A stretch of DNA of 64,000 bases from positions 1 through 64,000 of the forward strand of contig CAKOTA010000001.1 of NCBI GenBank assembly GCA_934119965.1, in the 5' to 3' direction. This DNA is from an uncultured Bacilli bacterium (GTDB lineage Bacteria; Bacillota_I; Bacilli_A; RF39; UBA660). Positions 1-8,895 of this stretch are shown one piece after another. The first letter of the stretch is position 1; every line of letters begins with the position of its first letter. A program made the translations under genes and the position numbers. The notes below the pieces were generated by a model. The model made no database searches. It was not told where the DNA came from and saw only the letters and a program-made list of their open reading frames with translations.

Positions 1-212
1 TAGTAGCATTATATTTTGAAAAATCAAGAGAAGAACTAGAATACAATACATTAATAGAAGAAGCAAAACAAAATGGTCTTAAACAAGGAATTGAACAAGG
101 TTCTGTAAATAAAAGTATAGAAATAGCAAAAAATCTTAAAAATCTTAGTACAGATATTGAAACTATATCTAAAGCAACTGGATTAACAAAAGAAGAAATA
201 GAAAAATTATAA
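1..212 (+). CDS. C-terminal end of an Rpn/YhgA-like PD-(D/E)XK nuclease (partial)
   Basis: Only the last 69 codons are present, read from position 3 to the TAA at 210-212. The tail contains the helical stretch NGLKQGIEQGSVNKSIEIAK followed by a short helix pair ending TGLTKEEIEKL. A lysine/glutamine-rich G-x-x-x-G helix followed by an L-T-x-E-E-I-x-x-L ending is typical of Rpn-family recombination-promoting nucleases (PDDEXK_2), which are common in gut Firmicutes. The catalytic part lies outside the window, so activity cannot be judged. Family call by C-terminal resemblance only. Confidence 0.6.
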   Translation, partial: VALYFEKSREELEYNTLIEEAKQNGLKQGIEQGSVNKSIEIAKNLKNLSTDIETISKATGLTKEEIEKL

Positions 213-428
213 AACTAACTATTAAAAATAACATAAAATACAACTTTTAATAGTTTAATTGTAATTAGTTACTATTTTGACAGCAATAATAAAATGCAAA
301 ATTTTGCATTTTTTTAAATACTAAAAGAATTACTAATTTTCTTAAAAATAATAAAAAAATTCTCAAATTTTTAATTTTGACTAAGTCAAATTTATATAAT
401 TGAGCTTCTAAAATTCGAAATTGGTCAT

Positions 429-457
429 TTTACATATAAAAAATAACTTGTTATAAT
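429..457 (+). promoter_or_regulatory. Sigma-A type promoter for the ABC exporter operon
   Basis: TTTACA at 429-434 and TATAAT at 452-457 are separated by 17 bases. A start near 464 would place the first arm of a long inverted repeat at the very 5' end of the message. A second TATAAT at 559-564, nearer the gene, has no good -35. Confidence 0.5.
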
Positions 458-464
458 GAATCCG

Positions 465-547
465 AAATGAAGAAATATTGCCTCTCATAAATTAGTTTGT
501 TATACTTTCTGCTTAATTAGTATTCATATTTAAATATTTCTTCATTT
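465..547 (+). repeat. 15-bp perfect inverted repeat in the ABC exporter leader
   Basis: AAATGAAGAAATATT at 465-479 is repeated as its exact reverse complement at 533-547, with 53 bases between. It starts about where transcription should begin and ends 54 bases before the ATG at 602, so a leader RNA could fold on itself. No run of U follows the second arm, so it is not a simple terminator. The 213-601 gap otherwise holds only A+T-rich sequence. Confidence 0.6.
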
Positions 548-601
548 TAAAATTATGGTATAATTATTTTGTTAAATAGTAAATTTAAAAGGAGGTTAAT
601 T

Positions 602-1306
602 ATGGAATTATATAAATTAGAAAATGTATATAAAACATATAAATTTAATGATACTTTAAACCATGCTTTAAACGATATAGATTTAACAATTGATGAAGGT
701 GAAATAGTAGTAATACTAGGTCCTAGTGGTAGTGGTAAAAGTACAATGTTAAACTTATTATCAGGAATAGATAAACCATCAAGAGGTAAAATTTATTTTA
801 ATAATTCAAGAATTGATAAAATGAATGAATTAGAACTAACAAATTATAGAAAAGATTACTTAGGATTTATATTCCAAAGTTATAATTTAGTATCTAGTTT
901 AACCGTAAAAGAAAATATAGAATTAGGTCGTGAATTAAGTATTAATCCATTAAATATGGATGAAGTAATTGCATCGGTTGAACTAAAAGAACAAAAAAAT
1001 AAATATCCATATCAATTGTCTGGTGGGCAACAACAAAGAGTAGCAATTGCAAGATCACTTGTAAAAAATCCTAAAGTACTATTCTGTGATGAACCAACAG
1101 GAGCTTTAGATGAAAAAACAGGAAAAAAAGTACTAGAATTATTACAAGAAATAAATAAAAAATATCAAACAACAATGATAATAGTAACACACAATCCAAG
1201 TATTGCTTTAATGGCAAATACAGTAATTAAAATGAATAGTGGTGTAATTAAAGAAATAATTCATAATAAAGAAATTGTGAATGCTAAAGATTTGAGGTGG
1301 GCTTAA
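602..1306 (+). CDS. ABC transporter ATP-binding protein (LolD/MacB type)
   Basis: This ATPase powers a membrane permease of the FtsX/MacB class. It is 234 residues, the usual length of a single ATPase domain. Walker A GPSGSGKST is at residues 40-48, followed by a Q-loop FQSYN, signature LSGGQQQRVAIAR, Walker B FCDEPTGALDE and the switch histidine in VTHNP. The ATG at 602 is chosen because AGGAGG lies just upstream at 590-595; an upstream TTG at 569 has no ribosome site. The permease gene begins on the last base of the stop codon. The substrate cannot be told from sequence; relatives export lipoproteins, peptides or antimicrobials. Confidence 0.9.
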   Translation: MELYKLENVYKTYKFNDTLNHALNDIDLTIDEGEIVVILGPSGSGKSTMLNLLSGIDKPSRGKIYFNNSRIDKMNELELTNYRKDYLGFIFQSYNLVSSLTVKENIELGRELSINPLNMDEVIASVELKEQKNKYPYQLSGGQQQRVAIARSLVKNPKVLFCDEPTGALDEKTGKKVLELLQEINKKYQTTMIIVTHNPSIALMANTVIKMNSGVIKEIIHNKEIVNAKDLRWA

Positions 1307-3876
1307 TGAAATTATTATTTTTAAACTCATTAAAAGGGCTTAAAAAGAAAAAAATTCAAATGTTAGGAATAACACTATTAGTAATGTTATCAACTGGTAT
1401 ATATGTAGCAATGTGTTCTTCATTAGATCGAATGGAAGATAAATACTATAGTTATTTAGAAGAACAAAAAGTAGAACATATTAGTGTTGATTATTATATT
1501 GACTATAGTAAAGAAGTAACATTAGATGATTTAAATTATTTATTAGAAAATAATTTTCAAAATATATCAGAAGAAGAAAGATATGTATTAGAAAATTATA
1601 GATATTATTTGAATCCTTTAATTGAATTATTAGAAAATCCATTCAATAACCCAGCCTATAATTATATATTAGATAACATATTTACTAAATATGATGCTGA
1701 TAAATATATAAAAAATAAAAAATTAGATGAATTAGCAAATATCTATGATTTTGAATATGAATTAGAAATAAGTAAAACTTTAAAAGAAGAAGACACTTAT
1801 ATAAAACTAATTCCTTATAATGAAAATAAAAAAATCAATAAAGCATACTTAGTAGAAGGAAAATTACCAACAAATGAAAATGAAATAACAATGCTACCTA
1901 AATATGCTAAAATACATAATATTAAAATTGGTGATAAATATAAAATTGGTGAAAAAGAATATAAAGTTGTTGGATTTACTTATGCACCCGATTATATTTA
2001 TCCATTAGTTTCTTATTCAGCAATTATGTTTGATGAAGAAACAAATAATGTTGTTTATATCTATAATGATAATTATCAAAATGTAAATGGGATAGAAGAA
2101 AAGACTTATTCAATTTACTATCACGGTAAAATAAAACGACAATTTGATGCTGAAGAAATGATGAATAGCATAGATAATCCAAGTAATGAAGATGTAACTA
2201 AAATATTTGGAAGTAAAAACTATAATGTAACAATGGGAATATTTGCTGTAACTAGATTAGGAAGAATTGCTTCATTACAACTAGAATTTGCTACTAATAG
2301 ACTATTTGCTGAATACTTCTTGTATTTATTATTAGGAATTGCTGTATTCGTAATAGCAATTGTAACTAAAAAAAGAATAGAAGATGAAAGATTACAAATA
2401 GGAGTATTAAAATCTTTAGGCTATAGTCCATTTAGTATAGCTTATAGTTATCTAGTTTATCCTATAATTGGGTCATTAATAGGTGGATTGTTAGGATTTA
2501 TAATAGGTAGTTTAGTAAATGGTCCTTTAGCAAGCCTATATATAAGTTATTTTATAATTCCATTAGGTAAATTCAAAATAAGTACAAAATATTTAATTGA
2601 TTGTTTGTTAATTCCAACAATATTATTGTCAGTATTAAGTTATATAATAGCGCTATTTATGCTTAGGAAAAAACCATTATCACTTCTAAGAGAAGGAAGT
2701 AATTTAAAAGTAAATTTATTTTCAAAAATAGTAAATAAAGTAACAAGTATCTTACCATTTAAATATAAATTTAAATATTCTTTAGCATTTCGTTCATTAC
2801 CTAAACTGTTAGTGGTTGCAATTACTTCATTTTTTACAGGAATGTTGATTGTTCTTACTTTAATAGGTATGAATTTAATGCAAAATCTAATTGATAAATC
2901 ATTTGAGGGAATGAGTTATGATTATATGGCTTATACTAACTCAATTGAAACAGAAGAATTAGATGATAATGCTGATTATATAATTAGCTCTAGTTTGCCA
3001 ATAAAAGAAGTATTTGATAAAAATAATAATAAAAAGAAAATAGAAAAAGATTTGAATATTAGTATAACAGGAATCGACAAAGACTCTAAATATATTAAAA
3101 TATTAAATGATAAAAATGAAAGCATTATTAATTTATTAGATGAAAACAGTATTATTATTAATCGTAATATGCAAAATCTATATAATATTGAAACTGGTGA
3201 TACTTTAGTACTCGGTTTGGATAAAGATTTTAAAAATACAATTACATATAAAGTAGTTGGAATATCTGAAGAATTTATGAATTTGTCTGGATATGCCTTA
3301 AGAGAAGAAATGTGCAAAAAAGTAGGATATGATAGTGCTTGTTATTCTTCAATTATCTCAAATGATAAAAAATATTCTAATTTAAAAGAATTAGACTCTA
3401 ATTTAGTAGATAAAATAGCAACTGTTATAAATTTCAAAGATATGAAAGATAATATGAATAAAGCAATGCAAAAATATAATGCAAGTATTTATATTGTAAT
3501 AACATTCGCATCTATTATGGCATTTGTTATAATTGCAGTTATTGCTAATATTGTAGTTGAAGAAAATAAAAAAATCATTTCTTTAATGAAAGTAATGGGA
3601 TATAAAAATAAGAAAATTAGTTCAATTGTACTTAATATATATACACCAATTATAATTATTTCTTATTTATTAAGTATTCCTGTTACAAAAGAAATATTAA
3701 AACAAATAGTTTCCGTTTTAGCTGGTGATATGAAAATGACTATTCCAATATCTTTGGAACCAACTTTAGCAATTCTTGGTTTAGCAGCACTTTTAATTGC
3801 TTACTATATAGCAGTAGGACTATCTAAACGAGTATTAAATAAAATACCTTTAGCAGTAGCCCTTAAAAGAGAGTAG
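1306..3876 (+). CDS. ABC transporter permease, FtsX/MacB type
   Basis: An 856-residue integral membrane protein with the duplicated FtsX plan: an N-terminal membrane helix, a large soluble region (about residues 40-320), three helices, then a second helix, second soluble region and three C-terminal helices. Motifs typical of the fold are visible, such as KKRIEDERLQIGVLKSLGYS and the related segment VVEENKKIISLMKVMGYKNK, the ATPase-coupling regions of each half. The ATG at 1306 overlaps the stop of the upstream ATPase, with GAGGTGGG as ribosome site. A second ATPase gene follows after 7 bases. The soluble domains presumably face outside and carry the substrate function, which is unknown. Confidence 0.87.
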   Translation: MKLLFLNSLKGLKKKKIQMLGITLLVMLSTGIYVAMCSSLDRMEDKYYSYLEEQKVEHISVDYYIDYSKEVTLDDLNYLLENNFQNISEEERYVLENYRYYLNPLIELLENPFNNPAYNYILDNIFTKYDADKYIKNKKLDELANIYDFEYELEISKTLKEEDTYIKLIPYNENKKINKAYLVEGKLPTNENEITMLPKYAKIHNIKIGDKYKIGEKEYKVVGFTYAPDYIYPLVSYSAIMFDEETNNVVYIYNDNYQNVNGIEEKTYSIYYHGKIKRQFDAEEMMNSIDNPSNEDVTKIFGSKNYNVTMGIFAVTRLGRIASLQLEFATNRLFAEYFLYLLLGIAVFVIAIVTKKRIEDERLQIGVLKSLGYSPFSIAYSYLVYPIIGSLIGGLLGFIIGSLVNGPLASLYISYFIIPLGKFKISTKYLIDCLLIPTILLSVLSYIIALFMLRKKPLSLLREGSNLKVNLFSKIVNKVTSILPFKYKFKYSLAFRSLPKLLVVAITSFFTGMLIVLTLIGMNLMQNLIDKSFEGMSYDYMAYTNSIETEELDDNADYIISSSLPIKEVFDKNNNKKKIEKDLNISITGIDKDSKYIKILNDKNESIINLLDENSIIINRNMQNLYNIETGDTLVLGLDKDFKNTITYKVVGISEEFMNLSGYALREEMCKKVGYDSACYSSIISNDKKYSNLKELDSNLVDKIATVINFKDMKDNMNKAMQKYNASIYIVITFASIMAFVIIAVIANIVVEENKKIISLMKVMGYKNKKISSIVLNIYTPIIIISYLLSIPVTKEILKQIVSVLAGDMKMTIPISLEPTLAILGLAALLIAYYIAVGLSKRVLNKIPLAVALKRE

Positions 3877-3883
3877 GTGAAAT

Positions 3884-4600
3884 ATGGAAAATTTAATTGA
3901 ATTAAAAAATGTTTATAAAACATATAAAATGGATAAAATTAAAACTAAAGCTTTAAACGATATAGATTTAACAATTAAAAAAGGAGAAATTTTAGTTATC
4001 TTAGGAGCATCAGGTGGTGGAAAAACAACCTTACTTAATGTAATGTCTGGCTTAGATAAGATTGATAAAAGAAAAAATAGTTTCATTAAATATAATGGTA
4101 AAGATATTTCTAAATATAGTGATTTTAGAATGACTAGATTTAGAAAGAAAAATTTAGGATTCATATTTCAAACATATAATCTTTTAGAACATTTGAATGT
4201 CAGAGAGAATGTATTAGTGGGTTCTAATTTAGGAAAATCTAAAGTAGATGTTGATGAAATCCTAGAAGTTGTGGGAATGAAACGACATAGTAAAAAATAT
4301 ATGTATGAACTGTCTGGTGGCGAACAACAAAGAGTTTCAATAGCGCGTGCTTTAGCTAAGCAACCAACTGTTATGTTCTGTGATGAACCAACTGGTGCCT
4401 TAGATGAAAAAACTGGTAAAAAAGTATTAGAATCATTAATTGAAGCTAATGAAAAATTCGGAACAACTTTAATCATAGTTACTCATAATCCTGGTATTGC
4501 TTTGATAGGTGATAGAGTAATAAAAATGAATAGTGGTAAAATAGTTCAGGAAATAAATAATGAAAAAAGAACTAATCCTAAGGATATTCCTTGGGGATAG
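3884..4600 (+). CDS. Second ABC transporter ATP-binding protein of the operon
   Basis: A 238-residue ATPase closely similar to the first one in the operon (shared YKTYK start, LNDIDLTI, FCDEPTGALDEKTGKKVLE). Walker A is GASGGGKTT, the signature is LSGGEQQRVSIARA and Walker B is MFCDEPTG, so it looks catalytically competent. It starts 7 bases after the permease. The permease already contains both FtsX halves, so either the two ATPases pair as a heterodimer, one on each coupling helix, or one serves another permease. The gene ends in a hairpin followed by eight T residues. Confidence 0.88.
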   Translation: MENLIELKNVYKTYKMDKIKTKALNDIDLTIKKGEILVILGASGGGKTTLLNVMSGLDKIDKRKNSFIKYNGKDISKYSDFRMTRFRKKNLGFIFQTYNLLEHLNVRENVLVGSNLGKSKVDVDEILEVVGMKRHSKKYMYELSGGEQQRVSIARALAKQPTVMFCDEPTGALDEKTGKKVLESLIEANEKFGTTLIIVTHNPGIALIGDRVIKMNSGKIVQEINNEKRTNPKDIPWG

Positions 4601-4608
4601 TTTTTTTT
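4575..4608 (+). terminator. Probable terminator of the ABC operon
   Basis: Imperfect hairpin built from AAGG/CCTT and ATCC/GGAT arms across the end of the second ATPase gene, followed by eight T at 4601-4608. Confidence 0.5.
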
Positions 4609-4651
4609 ATGGAAAAAATCGATAATTAAAAGTTAATAACATCTTTTTTTA

Positions 4652-4680
4652 TTGCTTTTTCTTGATTTTATAAGTATAAT
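4652..4680 (+). promoter_or_regulatory. Promoter of smc
   Basis: TTGCTT at 4652-4657, 17 bases, TATAAT at 4675-4680; the smc ATG is 36 bases downstream. Confidence 0.6.
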
Positions 4681-4715
4681 ATTAATTGACAAAATATTTA
4701 CAGTGTGGTGAGAAT

Positions 4716-7661
4716 ATGTATTTAAAAACAATAATGGCAAGTGGATTTAAATCATTTGCTGATAAAATAACAATCGATTTAACACAAGGTATAACAGGAA
4801 TAGTAGGACCTAATGGAAGTGGTAAAAGTAATGTTGTAGATGCCGTTAGATGGGTATTAGGAGAACAATCAGTTAAATCACTTCGTGGCGAAGGAAATAT
4901 GACTGATGTAATATTTTCTGGATCTAAAACAAGAAATCCTTTAAATGTTGCTAGTGTTACTTTAATATTTGATAATAGCGATAAATATTTAAATATTGAT
5001 TATGATGAAGTAGCTATTAAAAGAAGAGTATATAAAGATGGAACAAATGAATATTCAATTAATAATGAAAAATGTCGCCTTAAAGATATAACTGATTTAT
5101 TATTAGATACTGGAATTGCTAAAGAATCCTTTAATATAATTTCTCAAGGTAAAGTAGAAGAAATAATAAGTAGTAAACCAAGTGATAGAAGAATTATATT
5201 TGAAGAAGCAGCAGGAGTAGTTAAATATAAACGAAGAAAAGATGATGCTTTAAGAAAATTAGAAAAAACTCATGATAACATGTCTAGAGTAAACGATATA
5301 ATTAGTGAATTAGAAGTTCAAGTTAATCCTTTAAAAGAACAAAAAGAAAATGCTATAAAATATAATGAATTAAATAAAGAATTAGAAAGTATTGAAGTAG
5401 CGCTTATAACAAAAGAAATAACAACAATTAATTTTGAATATCAAAACAATAAAGAAAGAATTGAAAAAATAAACAATGAAATAATTGAAATATCTACTCA
5501 AAATAGTACAAATGAATCAAAAATAGAAGAATATAAATTAAATATTAGTAATTTAACTAATTTAATTAGTGAACTAAACCAAAAATATATAAATCAAACA
5601 AGAGAAGTAGAAAAAATAAATAGCCGTAAAAATATCTTATTAGAAAGACAAAAATATGATGCAACTGATACTAAATTACACAATAATTTAATTCTATTAA
5701 AAGAAGAAAAAATAAAAATAGAATCAGAAATTAACAATTTAAAAAATACAATTGAATTAAAACAAGAAGAACTAAATGATTGTTTAGAAGAATACAAAAA
5801 ATATGAAGAATACATATTAAAATCAAAAGAAAACAAAAATAAAATAGAATCAAACTTAAGAAACAAATTATTGAATAAAAATGATTTAGAAAATAAAATA
5901 AGTTATTTAAAAAATTCAATCGAAAATAATGATACATTACCATATGGAGTAAAAAATATTTTGAATAATCCTAAATTAAGAGGCATTCACGATGTAATAG
6001 GAAATTTATTCGAAGTTGAAGAAAAATATGCTGTAGCAATTACAACATCATTAGGATTTAGTATATCTAATTTAGTAGTTGATGATGAAGTTGTCGCTAA
6101 AGAAGCAATTAAATATTTGAGTGAAAATAAAATTGGAAGAGTTACATTTTTCCCACTAAATATAATTAAAGAAAAATTTATTGATAAACAAGTAATAGAT
6201 AAAATAAATAAAGAAAATGGTTATATAGGAATAGCTTCTGAATTAGTTAAATATGATTCTAAGTATAGTAATATAATAAAAAATCAATTAGGAAATGTTA
6301 TTGTAACTGATAATATAGATTCAGCTAATAAAATAAGCAAAATAATTGACCATAAATATAAAATTGTAACATTAGATGGAAACCTAGTTCATATTGGAGG
6401 ATCATTAACAGGTGGAACTCAAGTAAAACAAAAAAATGTTATAACAGAAAAATACGATTTAGAAAACTATTTATTAGAATTAAATAAAATTGAAACCGAA
6501 ATAAAAGAACTAGAAAATAAAATAAATGATAATGATTATGCATATAGTGCTTTAGAAGATAAATTATATGTTGTTAACAAAAATAAAATTAATTTAGAAG
6601 AATTAATTAAAAACAAAAAACAAGAATTAAAATTAAAAGAAGAAAAACTAGATAGTATTGATAAAGAAACAACTGATACAAATAATAGACTAGATAACAA
6701 CATTTCAAATGAAGAAGAAAAAGTATTAAAAGAATATTATGATGCATTAGAAGAAAAAAATAAATTAGAAAATGAAATATCTAAAAATCAAAATAAATTG
6801 GATAATATTAAACACGATTTAGAAGAATTTGAATTTAGCGTTAAAAAAGAAAACAGTGAATTTAATTTAAAAAATAAAGAATTAAAAGAATTAGAAATAT
6901 CTGTAAATAGAATGGATGTTAAATTAGATAATTTATTAAATAAATTAAATGAAACATATAATATGACATATGAAAAAGCTAAAACATTATATACTCTAGA
7001 ATTAGATGAAAATATTGCTCGTAATGAAGTTAATAATTTAAAGAAAAAAATAAAAGATTTGGGAGTTGTTAATTTAGGGGCAATTGAAGAATATGATAGG
7101 GTAAGTACTCGTTATGAATTTTTGATTAAACAAAAAGAAGACCTAACAAACGCTGAAAATACATTATTAGAAATAATAAATGAAATGGATACTGTAATGG
7201 AAAGTGAATTTGCTGAATCTTTTAAATTAATAAATGAAAAATTCAAAGAAACATTTAAAGAACTATTTAAAGGTGGTACAGCCGAACTTAAATTAACTGA
7301 TCCTGATAATATGTTAGAAACAGGAATTGAAATAATAGCTAGTCCACCAGGAAAGAGTCTTAAAAGTATTTCATTATTATCAGGTGGTGAAAAAACATTT
7401 ACAGCAATTAGTTTATTATTCGCAATTCTAAAAGCAAGACCAGTACCATTCTGTATTTTAGATGAGGTAGAGGCTGCCTTAGATGAAGTAAATGTTGATG
7501 GCTTTGGTGAATACATAACTAAATTAAAAGAAAAAACTCAATTCATTTTAATAACACATAAAAAAAGAACTATGGAATATGTTGATAATTTATATGGTAT
7601 TACAATGCAAGAATCTGGAGTATCTAAATTAGTAAGCGTTAAATTAGAAAATTTTAGTTAA
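4716..7661 (+). CDS. smc: Chromosome partition protein SMC, with shortened arms
   Basis: SMC dimerises through a hinge and uses ATP-driven heads to compact and separate chromosomes. Visible parts: N-terminal head with GPNGSGKSNVVDAVRWVLGE, coiled coil rich in K/E/N, a hinge at about residues 421-565 (starting RGIHDVIG, ending GGSLTGGT), second coil, then C-terminal head with LLSGGEKTFTAISLLFA and Walker B FCILDEVEAALDE. Starting at the ATG at 4716 it is 981 residues, about 200 shorter than typical bacterial SMC; the missing length is spread over both coiled-coil arms. A TTG at 4686 in frame is less likely because TGTGGTG precedes the ATG. No ftsY or rnc neighbour is present. Confidence 0.95.
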   Translation: MYLKTIMASGFKSFADKITIDLTQGITGIVGPNGSGKSNVVDAVRWVLGEQSVKSLRGEGNMTDVIFSGSKTRNPLNVASVTLIFDNSDKYLNIDYDEVAIKRRVYKDGTNEYSINNEKCRLKDITDLLLDTGIAKESFNIISQGKVEEIISSKPSDRRIIFEEAAGVVKYKRRKDDALRKLEKTHDNMSRVNDIISELEVQVNPLKEQKENAIKYNELNKELESIEVALITKEITTINFEYQNNKERIEKINNEIIEISTQNSTNESKIEEYKLNISNLTNLISELNQKYINQTREVEKINSRKNILLERQKYDATDTKLHNNLILLKEEKIKIESEINNLKNTIELKQEELNDCLEEYKKYEEYILKSKENKNKIESNLRNKLLNKNDLENKISYLKNSIENNDTLPYGVKNILNNPKLRGIHDVIGNLFEVEEKYAVAITTSLGFSISNLVVDDEVVAKEAIKYLSENKIGRVTFFPLNIIKEKFIDKQVIDKINKENGYIGIASELVKYDSKYSNIIKNQLGNVIVTDNIDSANKISKIIDHKYKIVTLDGNLVHIGGSLTGGTQVKQKNVITEKYDLENYLLELNKIETEIKELENKINDNDYAYSALEDKLYVVNKNKINLEELIKNKKQELKLKEEKLDSIDKETTDTNNRLDNNISNEEEKVLKEYYDALEEKNKLENEISKNQNKLDNIKHDLEEFEFSVKKENSEFNLKNKELKELEISVNRMDVKLDNLLNKLNETYNMTYEKAKTLYTLELDENIARNEVNNLKKKIKDLGVVNLGAIEEYDRVSTRYEFLIKQKEDLTNAENTLLEIINEMDTVMESEFAESFKLINEKFKETFKELFKGGTAELKLTDPDNMLETGIEIIASPPGKSLKSISLLSGGEKTFTAISLLFAILKARPVPFCILDEVEAALDEVNVDGFGEYITKLKEKTQFILITHKKRTMEYVDNLYGITMQESGVSKLVSVKLENFS

Positions 7662-7724
7662 AAATATGTGAAATTAATTGTAAATAAATAATAATTTTGC
7701 TAGAATTATATAGGAGGTAATAGT

Positions 7725-8315
7725 ATGGAAAGTAAAACTAAAAAAGCAACAAAAAAAGAAACAGTAAAAAAAGAAGTAATTAAAAATGATGAAGTAACTA
7801 TTAAGAATCAAATTAATTATACAGAATCATTAAATAAAATATTCTATGTATTAATTGTAATAGCAGTTATATTAGGGTTAAATTTAGTAATTAACATTGT
7901 TAAAAATGCAGATTCAATAAGTAATGAAAATAATACAGAAGAAAGCACAAATACTGATTATGATGTAAGCAAATTTGAAACATTAACAACTACTGAAGCA
8001 GCCGATAAAATTAGTAAAGGTGGAACTCAAGTAGTTTATATTGGTAGATCAAATTGTGGATATTGTGTTAAATTTGTTCCAATATTAAAACAAGCACAAG
8101 ATGATTTAGGATATAAAACAATTTATATTGATTTAAATGAAGTTACTTCTGATGACAAAGAAAAATTAGTAGCATATGATTCATATGTTGAAGAAAACTT
8201 TGGATATACTCCAATGGTATTAGTATTTAAAGATGGAAAATATGTTGATGGTTGGGTTGGATATACTGAACTTGAAGAATTTAAATCTTTCTTAGCTGAT
8301 GCTGGAATTAAATAA
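7725..8315 (+). CDS. Membrane-anchored thioredoxin-like protein
   Basis: A 196-residue protein: lysine-rich cytosolic N terminus, one membrane helix (about residues 42-65), a linker rich in N/E/T, then a thioredoxin fold facing outside. The redox motif is C111-G-Y-C114 and the conserved cis-proline is in YTPMVLVF. It probably reduces or shuffles disulfides in exported proteins, as do bacteriocin-accessory and ResA-like thioredoxins. AGGAGGT at 7712-7718 sets the start. It lies alone between smc and a terminator. The partner protein is unknown. Confidence 0.8.
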   Translation: MESKTKKATKKETVKKEVIKNDEVTIKNQINYTESLNKIFYVLIVIAVILGLNLVINIVKNADSISNENNTEESTNTDYDVSKFETLTTTEAADKISKGGTQVVYIGRSNCGYCVKFVPILKQAQDDLGYKTIYIDLNEVTSDDKEKLVAYDSYVEENFGYTPMVLVFKDGKYVDGWVGYTELEEFKSFLADAGIK

Positions 8316-8339
8316 AATTGATATTTATCAATTTTTTTT
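8314..8339 (+). terminator. Terminator after the thioredoxin-like gene
   Basis: Stem AAAATTGAT (8314-8322) / ATCAATTTT (8327-8335) with a four-base loop and a T run to 8339. Confidence 0.8.
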
Positions 8340-8430
8340 ATATTTCAAGATAGTTTTTTAAAAATATTAAAATATATTTATAAACACACATTTGTATAAT
8401 AAATTTGTTATAGAAGAATGATGACTATCT

Positions 8431-8559
8431 ATGAAAATATTAAGAGGATATGTTCTAGCTTATGGATTATCTGGCCATATAATAGCATCTAGTATTCTTC
8501 TAAGTATAACAGCAATATCTATGTTAGGAATTAAGTATATCAAATTATTAGAAAAATAG
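8431..8559 (+). CDS. Small hydrophobic protein, 42 residues
   Basis: A short open frame starting MKILRGYVLAYGLSGH and containing a hydrophobic segment of about 20 residues before a KYIKLLEK tail, which looks like a single membrane helix. A TATAAT at 8395-8400 sits 30 bases upstream, but there is no good ribosome site and an in-frame TGA at 8422 fixes the ATG at 8431. Not recognised. It could be a genuine small membrane protein or a chance frame; it lies beside the convergent sspI gene. Confidence 0.35.
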   Translation: MKILRGYVLAYGLSGHIIASSILLSITAISMLGIKYIKLLEK

Positions 8560-8576
8560 TTAAATGTATACAATAA

Positions 8577-8597
8577 AAAGGTCATTATGACCTTTAA
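8577..8597 (-). terminator. Terminator of sspI
   Basis: Perfect 8-bp stem AAAGGTCA/TGACCTTT (8577-8584, 8588-8595) whose reverse-strand 3' side runs into T residues. It overlaps the sspI stop codon. Confidence 0.7.
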
Positions 8598-8791
8598 ATA
8601 TTACTAAATATAGTATCAATAATTTTATCTTGAAGCTCCTGATTTTTCCATACAATTTCAAACAAAACACCCATACCAGGTAAAACAATCTCGTCTTTAG
8701 ATTTGATTGATTCTACAATAGTTTCTCTGATGTCATCTTTTGAACAATTTTTAAAATTATTTACAATATATTCTCTAATATTTACATCCAT
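8594..8791 (-). CDS. sspI: Small acid-soluble spore protein SspI
   Basis: A 65-residue protein with the SspI hallmarks: start MDVNIREYIVNNF, a central ETIVESIKSKDE and the diagnostic LPGMGVLFEIVW (Bacillus has LPGLGVLFEVIW). SspI is a minor small acid-soluble protein made in the forespore under SigG. The second ATG (8791) is chosen because AAAGGA sits eight bases before it; the first ATG (8800) directly abuts that site. It is convergent with its left neighbour and divergent from lemA. No clear SigG promoter could be picked out by eye. This gene is strong evidence for endospore formation. Confidence 0.88.
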   Translation of the reverse strand: MDVNIREYIVNNFKNCSKDDIRETIVESIKSKDEIVLPGMGVLFEIVWKNQELQDKIIDTIFSNI

Positions 8792-8895
8792 AAAATCCAT
8801 CCTTTCACATATATTTTGAATTTATAATCAAAAATTATACAAAAGTATTTATTTTTTATTAAAAAAAATGTATAATTATCTTAGGAGGAATGTAT

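Noticed and set aside
7112..7516. Long open frames opposite smc, uvrA, fusA and other genes.
   Set aside because: They are antisense to well-recognised coding sequence, have no ribosome sites and show no family pattern.
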